A stretch of DNA of 64,000 bases from an uncultured Clostridia bacterium (GTDB taxonomy: Bacteria > Bacillota > Clostridia > Christensenellales > Borkfalkiaceae), in assembly GCA_947626105.1 (NCBI GenBank), contig CANQQY010000006.1, forward strand, positions 43,300 to 107,299. Reading direction: 5' to 3'. Shown here in pieces: positions 40,414 to 47,750 of this stretch (positions are counted from its first letter, which is position 1; the number at the start of each line of letters is the position of its first letter). The notes under the pieces were generated by a model. It had not been told where the DNA came from and searched no databases. It saw nothing but the letters and a program-made list of their open reading frames with translations. A program made the translations under genes and the position numbers.

Positions 40414-42585
40414 ATGGACGAGGAGATCTTGACCGCAGAAACCGACGAGGACGACAAGAGCGAAAAAGGCGTCAGTTCCGATCTGATCCGCGGGCACATC
40501 AATACCATCATTTTGCGTTCCCTCTACGACGGCGACAAGTACGGCTACGAGATCATAGCCGAGATCGAACGCAAGAGCAGCGGGCAGTATTCCCTGAAAC
40601 AGCCCTCTCTGTATTCGGCGCTCAAACGCCTCGAGAAGGACGGCTACATCACATCCTATTGGGGAGGCTCCGTCGGCGGCGGGAGAAGAAAATATTTCTC
40701 TCTCACGGATGAAGGCAAAGCCGTCTCCGAACAGAATCAAGCGGAGTGGGAATACTCCCGTACCATCATTGATTCCCTCATTTCCGACCGCGACTTTGAC
40801 TTTAACAATCCCGCCCCTACCGCGGTCGACATGCGCGTGTTGAAACGTTCGACCTCTCGCGTCCCTTCCCGCGACGGCGGCGAGGACGACGACGGAGAGT
40901 TTGTGTTCGAACCCGCGTTCGACGACACTTCCCTGCGGGAGAAGCTCGAAGAGGAATTCCGCGCGAAGCAGGAAACGCTCGAACAGGAGTATGCGGAGAA
41001 AAAAGAGGCGCTGGAACGCGAATATGCCGAAAAAATCGCGCTTCTCGACAGTGACCGCGCCGACTTCGAGGCGGAGAGATCCCGTGTTGAAGAAGAACTC
41101 AACGCCCGCGAGGCAGCCCTTCTCGAAGCGCACGAGAAACAGCTCGGCGAGCTCAATATCTTGCGAGAAGCACAGGCGCAGGAGCTCGCGGAAGCGCGGA
41201 GAGTGTTTGAAGAAGAGCTCAAAATTCGCCGTGAAACGCAGGAAGCCGAGTTGAAAGAAGCGCGCGAAGCGCAGGAAGATGAACTGAAACAGGCGCGCGA
41301 AGCGCAGGAAAACGAGTTGAAAACCGTGCAGGCGGCGCAAGCGGAAGCGGACGAAGCCCTCAAAAGCGAGCTCGAATTGCAGAAGCAAAAATATGAAGAG
41401 GAATGCCGCGATCACGCCCGAGCCATCGAGGCTTTGAAGGAAGAAAACGCACAGGCGCTCGCCGAACAGCGCGAAGCAAACGAAGCGAGCCTGCGCGTCG
41501 AGCGCGAAACGCACGCAAGAAACCTGAAAGAGCTGACCGAAGCGCACGACCGCGAACTCAAAACCGCGGCGGAAACCGCTTTGGGAGCCGCGGACGACGC
41601 GGCGGCAAGGGCGCGCGAGGAAGAGATCCGCACCCGCGAAGAGCAACTGAAAGCGGAACGGGAACGCGCGGAAGCGGCGCTCGCCGATGAGAAAAGCCGC
41701 CACGAAGCCCAACTCTTAGACGAACGCGCCCGTTATGAAGCGATCCTTGCGGAAGAACGGGCCCGCCACGACGCGCAGATCAAGGACGACCGCGCCCGCT
41801 ATGAGGAAGCGCTTCTCGAACACGACGCGGCGCTCCGCAAGCAGATGGAACTCGAAATGAGCGAACGGGAGAAGAAGATCATCCACCGGAATTTCCTTTC
41901 TCTCGTCGATTCGCCCGCCGACCCCTATCAACAGCCCGCGGAATCCCGCAGGGAAGAGCCCAAAAAGGCGGAACAACCGGAAGATTACCGTGCGGTGGTC
42001 GGAAAACTCTTCGACAACGCCGTCCGCCCCACGGCAGCAAAACCCGCACAGGAAGCGGACGCGACCCCCATCAATTCGATCGACTTCCGCGACATTGAAA
42101 GCCGCGCCGCCCGCGACGGATTGCGCGTCAGTACCGCCGGAAGCGCCGTCAAGGTGGCTCAACCGGCCGACCGTGAAAACACCGTCCACAGGGGAAAAGC
42201 CCTCTTTTTGAGCGCCGTCGTCGTTTTCTTCTGGTGCATTATCGTGGGAAGCGTCGCACTCGGCGTAAGCGACAAACTCTCTCTCCCCGTATTCTATCCC
42301 TACATCATGTGGGCGATCGGGCTCGCGCTTCTGCTCGTGACGGGGCTTGCCTATGCAAACCACTTCGGCGAAAATTGGCTTAGGCGGAAAGTTCCCGTAA
42401 TGGTCAACGCGATCGTCGTCTATGCCCTCCTCGTCATCTTCGATTTGATCATTACGCTCTCCGTCAAAGCGGATTTCGGCAGCGTCTCCTCGGTGATGAC
42501 TTTCGTCGGATTCCCCGTCATCTATTTTGTGGGAGTACTGATCTTCGGACTCTGCTACTATCTGCAAACAAAACCCAAAAAATAA
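40414..42585 (+). CDS. Membrane-anchored PadR-family regulator with long coiled coil
   Basis: The 723-residue protein has three parts. Residues ~20-110 are a PadR winged helix (LIRGHINTIILRSLYDGDKYGYEII, QYSLKQPSLYSALKRLEKDGYITSYW, GGRRKYFSLTDEGKAV). Residues ~170-492 are an almost uninterrupted Glu/Ala/Arg-rich coiled coil with tandem 11-residue repeats (EAREAQEDELK, QAREAQENELK). Residues ~595-716 hold four predicted membrane helices. Most PadR proteins are about 110-180 residues and soluble, so this layout is unusual; it could tether DNA sites to the membrane. AGGAGG precedes the ATG (40414); the longer frame would run through the promoter. Monocistronic, with a perfect promoter. Confidence 0.88.
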   Translation: MDEEILTAETDEDDKSEKGVSSDLIRGHINTIILRSLYDGDKYGYEIIAEIERKSSGQYSLKQPSLYSALKRLEKDGYITSYWGGSVGGGRRKYFSLTDEGKAVSEQNQAEWEYSRTIIDSLISDRDFDFNNPAPTAVDMRVLKRSTSRVPSRDGGEDDDGEFVFEPAFDDTSLREKLEEEFRAKQETLEQEYAEKKEALEREYAEKIALLDSDRADFEAERSRVEEELNAREAALLEAHEKQLGELNILREAQAQELAEARRVFEEELKIRRETQEAELKEAREAQEDELKQAREAQENELKTVQAAQAEADEALKSELELQKQKYEEECRDHARAIEALKEENAQALAEQREANEASLRVERETHARNLKELTEAHDRELKTAAETALGAADDAAARAREEEIRTREEQLKAERERAEAALADEKSRHEAQLLDERARYEAILAEERARHDAQIKDDRARYEEALLEHDAALRKQMELEMSEREKKIIHRNFLSLVDSPADPYQQPAESRREEPKKAEQPEDYRAVVGKLFDNAVRPTAAKPAQEADATPINSIDFRDIESRAARDGLRVSTAGSAVKVAQPADRENTVHRGKALFLSAVVVFFWCIIVGSVALGVSDKLSLPVFYPYIMWAIGLALLLVTGLAYANHFGENWLRRKVPVMVNAIVVYALLVIFDLIITLSVKADFGSVSSVMTFVGFPVIYFVGVLIFGLCYYLQTKPKK

Positions 42586-42593
42586 GCAAACAA

Positions 42594-42619
42594 AGGCTCG
42601 CCTCACGGCGAGCCTTTTT
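42594..42619 (+). terminator. Intrinsic terminator after the PadR gene
   Basis: AGGCTCGCC/GGCGAGCCT with a TCAC loop and five Ts. Confidence 0.92.
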
Positions 42620-42663
42620 CATTGGCGGCGAATGCCGCAGATGTTTTACTTTGCAAAAAACGC

Positions 42664-44118
42664 TCAAATTCCCTTAAAGATCTTCAACCATTCGGGCAGG
42701 CGGGAAATGAACTCCGCGTTGTCGGAGGTGCGCTTCATCATGTCGAGAAGCCCGTGAACATTCTCCGTCAGACCCCTCTCGCGCATTTTGTAGACGCAGG
42801 ACAGCTCCTCTTCCGAGAGGAGCAGCTCCTCTTTTCTCGTTCCCGAACGGCGGATATCGACGGCGGGGAAGATCCTCCGCTCCGCAAGCTCGCGGGAGAG
42901 GAAAATATCCGCATTGCCCGTTCCCTTAAATTCTTCGTAAATGATATCGTCCATACGGCTTCCCGTATCCACGAGCGCGGTCGCAAGAATGGTGAGGCTT
43001 CCCCCCTCCACGGTGTTTCGTGCCGCGCCGAAAAAGCGTTTCGGTTCGGCGAGCGCGCCTGCGTCAAGCCCGCCCGAAAGCGTTTTTCCCGTGCTCTCCG
43101 TCACATAATTGTAAGCGCGCGTGAGCTTCGTGAGCGAATCGAGCAGGATCACAACGTCCTTTCCGAGCTCCACAAGCCGTTTCGCATGTTCCACAGTGAG
43201 CTCTGCGGCGCGCACATGATGATCCGCCGTTTCGTCGAACGTCGAATAGACCACATGCGCATCGGGGACGCTCATCTTGAAATCGGTGACCTCTTCCGGT
43301 CTCTCGTCGATCAAAAGGACGATGACCTCGATATCCTTGTGGTTGTCGCAGAGCGTACGGGCAATATTTTTCAACAGGGTCGTCTTTCCCGCCTTGGGAG
43401 GGGCGATGATGAGCCCGCGCTGTCCGCGGCCGATCGGGATAAACAGATCGAGAAGCCTGAGCGAAAGCTCGGAATTATTCTTGGAAAGAGAGATCTTTTC
43501 GTTCGCATACTGCGCCGTCAGCGAATCAAACAGCGGGCGGGTCTCGAAACTGCCCTGCGCGAGCCCGTTTACCGTCCCAAGAAGATCCATGGCGGGAGAA
43601 TCGTTCTTTTGGCGGGGCGTCGCGGTGCAAGTCACAAAATCCCCCTCCCGAAGTTTCAGGTTATGAATGGCGGGCGCGGAGATGAACACGTCGCTGCCGT
43701 CGTTGGAAGGCTGACAGTTTTTGGCGCGCAGGAACCCGTAACCTGCTCCCGTGATCTCGAGAATACCCTTATATACGACCTGATCGTCGGGAGAGACGTA
43801 GGCGGGAGCGTCCGGGGAGGCGACGGCATAAACCTTTCGGGTGTCCGTTTCGAACATCCGCTTGATCCGCTGTAATTGCTCCGTGACGGAAGGATCGAGA
43901 TAATTCTGTTTGGGCGGAGCGCCGCGGTTTGATTTCGGCACGGGAAGAGAACGCCCCGTCAAAATGTTGACGATCGCGTCGATGAGCGCCTCCTTGTTTG
44001 TGGCGCTCGCCTGCGGCACGCCGACGTTTCTTCCGACGATGCGCAACGTGACAATGGGCAATGTCTCTAAATAGTGCTTATACATCTCCGACGCAGTGAT
44101 CCTGTCTCTCTCATCCAT
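42664..44118 (-). CDS. rho: Transcription termination factor Rho
   Basis: The 484-residue hexameric RNA helicase has an N-terminal Rho_N region, the cold-shock-like RNA-binding domain ([30 protein letters not shown]), P-loop [11 protein letters not shown] near 241, [14 protein letters not shown], the Q-loop region and [10 protein letters not shown] near the end. The linker after residue 55 is modestly extended. It follows the metallo-hydrolase gene with only 2 nt between stop and ATG, and a ribosome site lies inside the end of that gene, so the two are coupled. Confidence 0.96.
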   Translation of the reverse strand: MDERDRITASEMYKHYLETLPIVTLRIVGRNVGVPQASATNKEALIDAIVNILTGRSLPVPKSNRGAPPKQNYLDPSVTEQLQRIKRMFETDTRKVYAVASPDAPAYVSPDDQVVYKGILEITGAGYGFLRAKNCQPSNDGSDVFISAPAIHNLKLREGDFVTCTATPRQKNDSPAMDLLGTVNGLAQGSFETRPLFDSLTAQYANEKISLSKNNSELSLRLLDLFIPIGRGQRGLIIAPPKAGKTTLLKNIARTLCDNHKDIEVIVLLIDERPEEVTDFKMSVPDAHVVYSTFDETADHHVRAAELTVEHAKRLVELGKDVVILLDSLTKLTRAYNYVTESTGKTLSGGLDAGALAEPKRFFGAARNTVEGGSLTILATALVDTGSRMDDIIYEEFKGTGNADIFLSRELAERRIFPAVDIRRSGTRKEELLLSEEELSCVYKMRERGLTENVHGLLDMMKRTSDNAEFISRLPEWLKIFKGI

Positions 44119-44120
44119 AC

Positions 44121-44753
44121 TTAACTACGCTCCATTAAAATTATTTTAATTTCCTTTCCGAGCTCGCCGCAGGTCAGCGCAACTTCGCTCTTTCTTTCCG
44201 CCTTTGCCTGTACGCAGGCAAGGAACCGCTTCTCGTCCGAAACGTCAACATTCAACCCTTTTACCTTGAAGTGCATCGGGATGGCGACGGCGGGAGAAAG
44301 ACGCTTTACGAGCTCCGCAGCTTCCGCGCCGTCGATCGTATAGTTTCCCCCTACGGGGAGAAGCAAGACGTCGGGACGGCCAATCCGATTGAGCAGATCC
44401 TCCGAAAGTTTTTCGCCGAGATCGCCTAAGTGACAGATCTTTATCCCGTCCATCACGAACGTAAAAATGAGGTTACTTCCCCGCTTTCGCCCGCCGACGT
44501 CGTCATGCAGGCTTTCCTTCGCCTCGATCTCGATCCCGCGGAAGAGATATTTCCCCGCCCGATCAAACACAGCGGGAGATCCGCCGACCGCACCGATATT
44601 GCAATGATCGTAATGGCTGTGGCTCACCGTGACGGCGTCTGCGCGCAGCACGGGAAAATCAAGCCCGATATCCCCATAGGGATCCGTGACAATCACTGTA
44701 CCCGCGCTGTCCGTCAACAGAAAGCACGAGTGCCCGATATAGCGTATTTTCAT
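44121..44753 (-). CDS. MBL-fold metal-dependent hydrolase (UPF0173-like)
   Basis: The 210-residue protein has the metallo-beta-lactamase fold of UPF0173/UlaG relatives: MKIRYIGHSCFLL, VTDPYGDIGLDF, the metal motif VSHSHYDHCNIG (HxHxDH), GDLGEKLSED and IPMHFKVKGLNVDV. Substrate unknown. It overlaps the DUF1934 gene by ATGA upstream and abuts rho downstream, forming a three-gene operon driven by the leaderless promoter at 45150. Confidence 0.88.
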   Translation of the reverse strand: MKIRYIGHSCFLLTDSAGTVIVTDPYGDIGLDFPVLRADAVTVSHSHYDHCNIGAVGGSPAVFDRAGKYLFRGIEIEAKESLHDDVGGRKRGSNLIFTFVMDGIKICHLGDLGEKLSEDLLNRIGRPDVLLLPVGGNYTIDGAEAAELVKRLSPAVAIPMHFKVKGLNVDVSDEKRFLACVQAKAERKSEVALTCGELGKEIKIILMERS

Positions 44754-45142
44754 GTGTCCTCCGAAATGCCTTGAATCAAAACAGAAAGCCGAAACTTTTG
44801 TAAAACTTTACCGAAATCAAGAACGTAAACAAGCGTAACGGTAAGCCCGTCCGAAAAACGTTCGACGAGATAAGTCTCCGTAAACAGAGGGATCTCGGCG
44901 ACCGCGCCACTGTTCCCGATCGAAAAATAAGATCTTTGTCCCGCAGAAAATTCCGCCGAAAGTTCGCTTGAACCGAACCGCCGCATCAAAAGACGGTCGC
45001 AAAATATTTCAAGCGTACCCATATCTCCCTCGATCGGATAGCGAATGCCGACGCCTCCCGGGGGAAAGACCGGAACGCATGGCGCTTCAAATACTGTTCT
45101 TTCTCCCTCCGTCTCCGTAAGGATCTTAACCTCGGCGCCCAT
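44750..45142 (-). CDS. DUF1934 (YwiB-like) calycin-fold protein
   Basis: The 130-residue protein starts MGAEVKILTETEGE and keeps the DUF1934 features: IRYPIEGDMGTLEIF and a later block of strands (LLMRRFGSSELSAEFSAGQRSYF), followed by a C-terminal VLDFGKVLQKFRLSVLI strand pair. YwiB proteins are small lipocalin-like beta barrels of unknown function. No Shine-Dalgarno is present; the -10 box ends 7 nt before the ATG, so the transcript should be leaderless. The TTG that would lengthen the frame (45169) lies inside the promoter and is rejected. Confidence 0.78.
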   Translation of the reverse strand: MGAEVKILTETEGERTVFEAPCVPVFPPGGVGIRYPIEGDMGTLEIFCDRLLMRRFGSSELSAEFSAGQRSYFSIGNSGAVAEIPLFTETYLVERFSDGLTVTLVYVLDFGKVLQKFRLSVLIQGISEDT

Positions 45143-45149
45143 ACGTACT

Positions 45150-45178
45150 ATTATAAAACAAATCTTCAAACTTGTAAA
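45150..45178 (-). promoter_or_regulatory. Promoter giving a leaderless mRNA (DUF1934-MBL-rho operon)
   Basis: On the minus strand TTTACA (45178-45173), 17-bp spacer, TATAAT (45155-45150), 7 nt, then ATG at 45142. Transcription should begin at or within one base of the start codon. Confidence 0.8.
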
Positions 45179-45250
45179 CCTTTTTGCGGAAGAATGTCCC
45201 GATGAAAAAAACTCACGCTCTTTTCAAAAAATGGTGACAATCTAACAACA

Positions 45251-45272
45251 TTATGTCACACATAGTACTATG
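45251..45272 (+). repeat. Dispersed palindromic element, copy 4
   Basis: TTATGTC, A, CACATA, GTACTATG, followed by TAAAATGC as in copies 2 and 6. It lies 22 nt past the stop of the YgjP-like gene. Confidence 0.8.
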
Positions 45273-45293
45273 TAAAATGCATTTTTACTGAAA

Positions 45294-45980
45294 TTATAGA
45301 CAATTCATTGCCCAACGATACCCTTTCAGAGCATTTCTGAATGCCCGAAAGTTTGGAACGATCCTTTCGACTTCCCGCCAAAAGAGCGTTCCGTGGTTCA
45401 TTTGCCTTGTATGGCAAAGTTCGTGCGCGGCAAGGTAAAACAGGAGTTCCTCCGTCAGAAAAGCGGCGCGGAAGGAATAGGTGATGTTCCCCTTTGAGCT
45501 GCATGCGCCCCACCTGCTCCGCGCCGATCCAATCCGTACTTTCGCGTAGTGAAAGCCGAACTTTTCCGCGATCTCCCGCGTGATCTTTTCCATATACGCC
45601 CGCATTTCCCGTTTGAGAAGCGCGGCCAGCGCTTTTTCTCTTTCCCCCTCCGGCAAAAATAGGAATTGTTCGTCGAGGCGCGCCCTTCCGCATGCGATCG
45701 TTCTCTCCTTTCCGAAGAGGCGAAGCTTCGCCCCGTCCGAGAAATCGAAAGTCCGCTCCTCCGCCGAAAGATTTTTCGTAAGCCACCGCCTGTGACTTTC
45801 GAGGAAAGACAAAAGTTTGCCGTCGTCCATCCAGAGAGGGGCGCGGAGAACGGCCGTTCCGCCTCTGACGCTCAAAACGACGCTCTTCCTCGGCTTCCGT
45901 TCGACGGTCACTTCGTTCGAATCGAAAAGAATTTTTCCGATTATCACATTTTTTCGTCCTTTTTCCCCATTTGAATGCAT
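45294..45980 (-). CDS. YgjP-like metal-dependent hydrolase (M48/DUF45)
   Basis: The 228-residue protein has the DUF45 zinc metallopeptidase core: RIGSARSRWGACSSKGNITYSFRAAFL, then AAHELCHTRQMNHGTLFWREV with HExxH-type HELCH and a downstream His. It is predicted cytoplasmic; substrates unknown. I start at the ATG at 45980 (MHSNGEKG) with AGGAG 8 nt upstream, because the longer frame is antisense to aroA. That ribosome site overlaps the -35 box of the divergent aroA promoter. Confidence 0.85.
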   Translation of the reverse strand: MHSNGEKGRKNVIIGKILFDSNEVTVERKPRKSVVLSVRGGTAVLRAPLWMDDGKLLSFLESHRRWLTKNLSAEERTFDFSDGAKLRLFGKERTIACGRARLDEQFLFLPEGEREKALAALLKREMRAYMEKITREIAEKFGFHYAKVRIGSARSRWGACSSKGNITYSFRAAFLTEELLFYLAAHELCHTRQMNHGTLFWREVERIVPNFRAFRNALKGYRWAMNCL

Positions 45981-45984
45981 TTTG

Positions 45985-46013
45985 TTGACTCCTTTCCGAG
46001 AAAGTGGTATCAT
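45985..46013 (+). promoter_or_regulatory. Promoter giving a leaderless aroA mRNA
   Basis: TTGACT (45985-45990), 17-bp spacer, TATCAT (46008-46013), exactly 6 nt, ATG at 46020. Canonical geometry places +1 on the A of ATG. Confidence 0.8.
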
Positions 46014-46019
46014 GTGCCT

Positions 46020-47276
46020 ATGGATTTTTACAGAGTAAAACCGCTGAAAACACGGGAGATCAGCGTCCGTGTACCGGCGTCCAAGAGTATATTGAACCGC
46101 TCGCTGCTGCTCTCCGCGCTCACAGACGGGGACACCCGCCTGATCTGCAATGATTACGGCGAAGATACCGAAGCGCTCCTTTCTGCGCTTGCCGCGCTCG
46201 GGATCCGCTATGAAATACAGCCCGACGGACTCCTCGTCCACGGCGGAAAGATCTCCCCGCGGGCGACTCTCGACGTCGCGGGCGCAGGAACCGCGGCACG
46301 GTTTTTGACGGCGATCCTCGCATTCCGCGGCGGGGCATACGAACTCCGCGCCTCCGCGCAGATGGAACGCCGCCCCATGGAAATCATACCCGCCCTGCGG
46401 TCGCTCGGCGCAACCATCGAATGTCTCAAAGCGGAAGGCCATTTCCCCTTCCGCCTCACGTCAAGCGGCGTCCGCGCCGTCAAAGCGGAGATCGGAACGG
46501 ATACGAGCACGCAATATGCGAGCGGGCTCATGCTTGCGGCGGCGCTGGGAGACGCCCCTTTCACCGTGGAGCTTACGGGAAGTCGCACGGCGGGGAGCTA
46601 CCTGAAAATGACTGCGGAGCTCATCCGACGGTTCGGCGGCGGTTGCGAGCGGGTACAGGACGGATTTTTCATCACCCCGATCGAAAATGCTCCCGAACGC
46701 TTCGAAGTGGAGCCCGATCTTTCCGGAGCGTGCTATTTTTATGCGATTTCCCTTCTTTGCGGCGCGAAAGTCCTCGTCGAAGGCGTTCATGAAAACACTT
46801 TGCAGGGCGATATCCGCTTTTTGCGTCTCCTCGGATCCAAGGGCGTACGGATCAAGGATACCGAGGAAGGCATCGTGGCGGACGGCACCCGCCTCCCGTT
46901 CTACAACGGGATCGACGAGGACATGCGCGATTATGCCGACCAAACGCTGACCGTCGCCGCCCTCGCCGCGTTTGCGGAATCTCCGTCGATTCTCAGAAAC
47001 GTTTCCCACATCCGTACGCAGGAATGCGACAGAGTGAGCGCAGTGCTTGAAAATCTCAACGCTTTGGGCGCGCACGCTTTTACGAACGGAGACGACATCT
47101 TTATCGAACCCGCCCCGTTGCATCCCGCATTGATCAAAACGTACGACGATCACCGCGTCGCCATGGCGTTTTCGCTCATCGGGCTTCGGCAGGAAGGCGT
47201 TGAGATCGAAAACCCCGACTGTTGCAAAAAGACATTTCCGCGCTACTTTGACCTGCTCGACAAGATCACAATGTAA
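46020..47276 (+). CDS. aroA: 3-phosphoshikimate 1-carboxyvinyltransferase (EPSP synthase)
   Basis: The product joins shikimate-3-phosphate and PEP, the sixth step of the chorismate pathway. The 418-residue protein has VPASKSILNRSLLLSAL, the PEP/glyphosate loop reading VAGAGTAARFLTA (the usual G-N-A-G-T is changed, as in some anaerobe enzymes), DYADQTLTVAALAAFA, and RTQECDRVSAVLENL with TYDDHRVAMAFSLIGL. The start MDFYRVKPLK has no Shine-Dalgarno; promoter geometry predicts a leaderless mRNA. aroK lies 14 kb away, also behind a leaderless promoter. Confidence 0.93.
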   Translation: MDFYRVKPLKTREISVRVPASKSILNRSLLLSALTDGDTRLICNDYGEDTEALLSALAALGIRYEIQPDGLLVHGGKISPRATLDVAGAGTAARFLTAILAFRGGAYELRASAQMERRPMEIIPALRSLGATIECLKAEGHFPFRLTSSGVRAVKAEIGTDTSTQYASGLMLAAALGDAPFTVELTGSRTAGSYLKMTAELIRRFGGGCERVQDGFFITPIENAPERFEVEPDLSGACYFYAISLLCGAKVLVEGVHENTLQGDIRFLRLLGSKGVRIKDTEEGIVADGTRLPFYNGIDEDMRDYADQTLTVAALAAFAESPSILRNVSHIRTQECDRVSAVLENLNALGAHAFTNGDDIFIEPAPLHPALIKTYDDHRVAMAFSLIGLRQEGVEIENPDCCKKTFPRYFDLLDKITM

Positions 47277-47281
47277 AACAA

Positions 47282-47310
47282 AACGGTGGGAACCCCCGCC
47301 GTTTTCTTTT
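47282..47310 (+). terminator. Intrinsic terminator after aroA
   Basis: AACGGTGGG/CCCGCCGTT (one G-T pair), loop AACC, T-rich tract. It overlaps the 3' end of the convergent DtxR-family gene. Confidence 0.85.
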
Positions 47311-47671
47311 ATTTTTCAAGAAATTTTTTTAAGATCTCAAACAATTCGTCGGAAATGACGTGTTCCACACGACAGGCGTTATCCTCGGCAAGTTTCCTGT
47401 CCGCGCCCATCTGCATGAACACCTCCGTAAACACGCGGTGCTTTTCGTAGACGTCCTCCGCCTTCTTCTGCCCCTTCGGCGTGAGCGTGATCTCACCGTT
47501 CGAATCAACGGCGATCAGCCCCTTTTTCAACAGAAGATTGACGGCGCGCGAGACGCTCGACTTCGCATAGCCGAGCTCCTCCACGACGTCCACGGAGCGC
47601 ACCGAGGCGCGCCGCGTCCTCAGGAGCAAAATTGTTTCGAGATACATCTCTTCCGATTCGTGCGTTTGCAT
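47309..47671 (-). CDS. DtxR/MntR-family metal-dependent repressor
   Basis: The 120-residue protein has the family winged helix (SEEMYLETILLLRTRRASVRSVDVVEELGYAKSSVSRAVNLLLKKGLI) and the dimerisation/metal-binding half (KKAEDVYEKHRVFTEVFMQMGADRKLAEDNACRVEHVIS). His and Glu ligands are as in MntR/IdeR. It lacks the SH3-like third domain, so it resembles MntR in size. It should repress metal (Mn or Fe) uptake when the ion is abundant; no uptake genes are adjacent. GAGGGG precedes the ATG at 47671. Confidence 0.9.
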   Translation of the reverse strand: MQTHESEEMYLETILLLRTRRASVRSVDVVEELGYAKSSVSRAVNLLLKKGLIAVDSNGEITLTPKGQKKAEDVYEKHRVFTEVFMQMGADRKLAEDNACRVEHVISDELFEILKKFLEK

Positions 47672-47694
47672 ACTTCCCCTCATCCTTTGCTGTT

Positions 47695-47723
47695 ATTATA
47701 CAACAAAAAAATTGGTTTGTAAA
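47695..47723 (-). promoter_or_regulatory. Promoter of the DtxR-family gene
   Basis: On the minus strand TTTACA (47723-47718), 17-bp spacer, TATAAT (47700-47695). Confidence 0.82.
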
Positions 47724-47750
47724 GACTGATTTTGAAAAATTTTCACTTTT

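Noticed and set aside
45294..46442. Extended 382-residue version of the YgjP-like protein
   Set aside because: The extra 154 residues are antisense to aroA; a good ribosome site marks the start at 45980.
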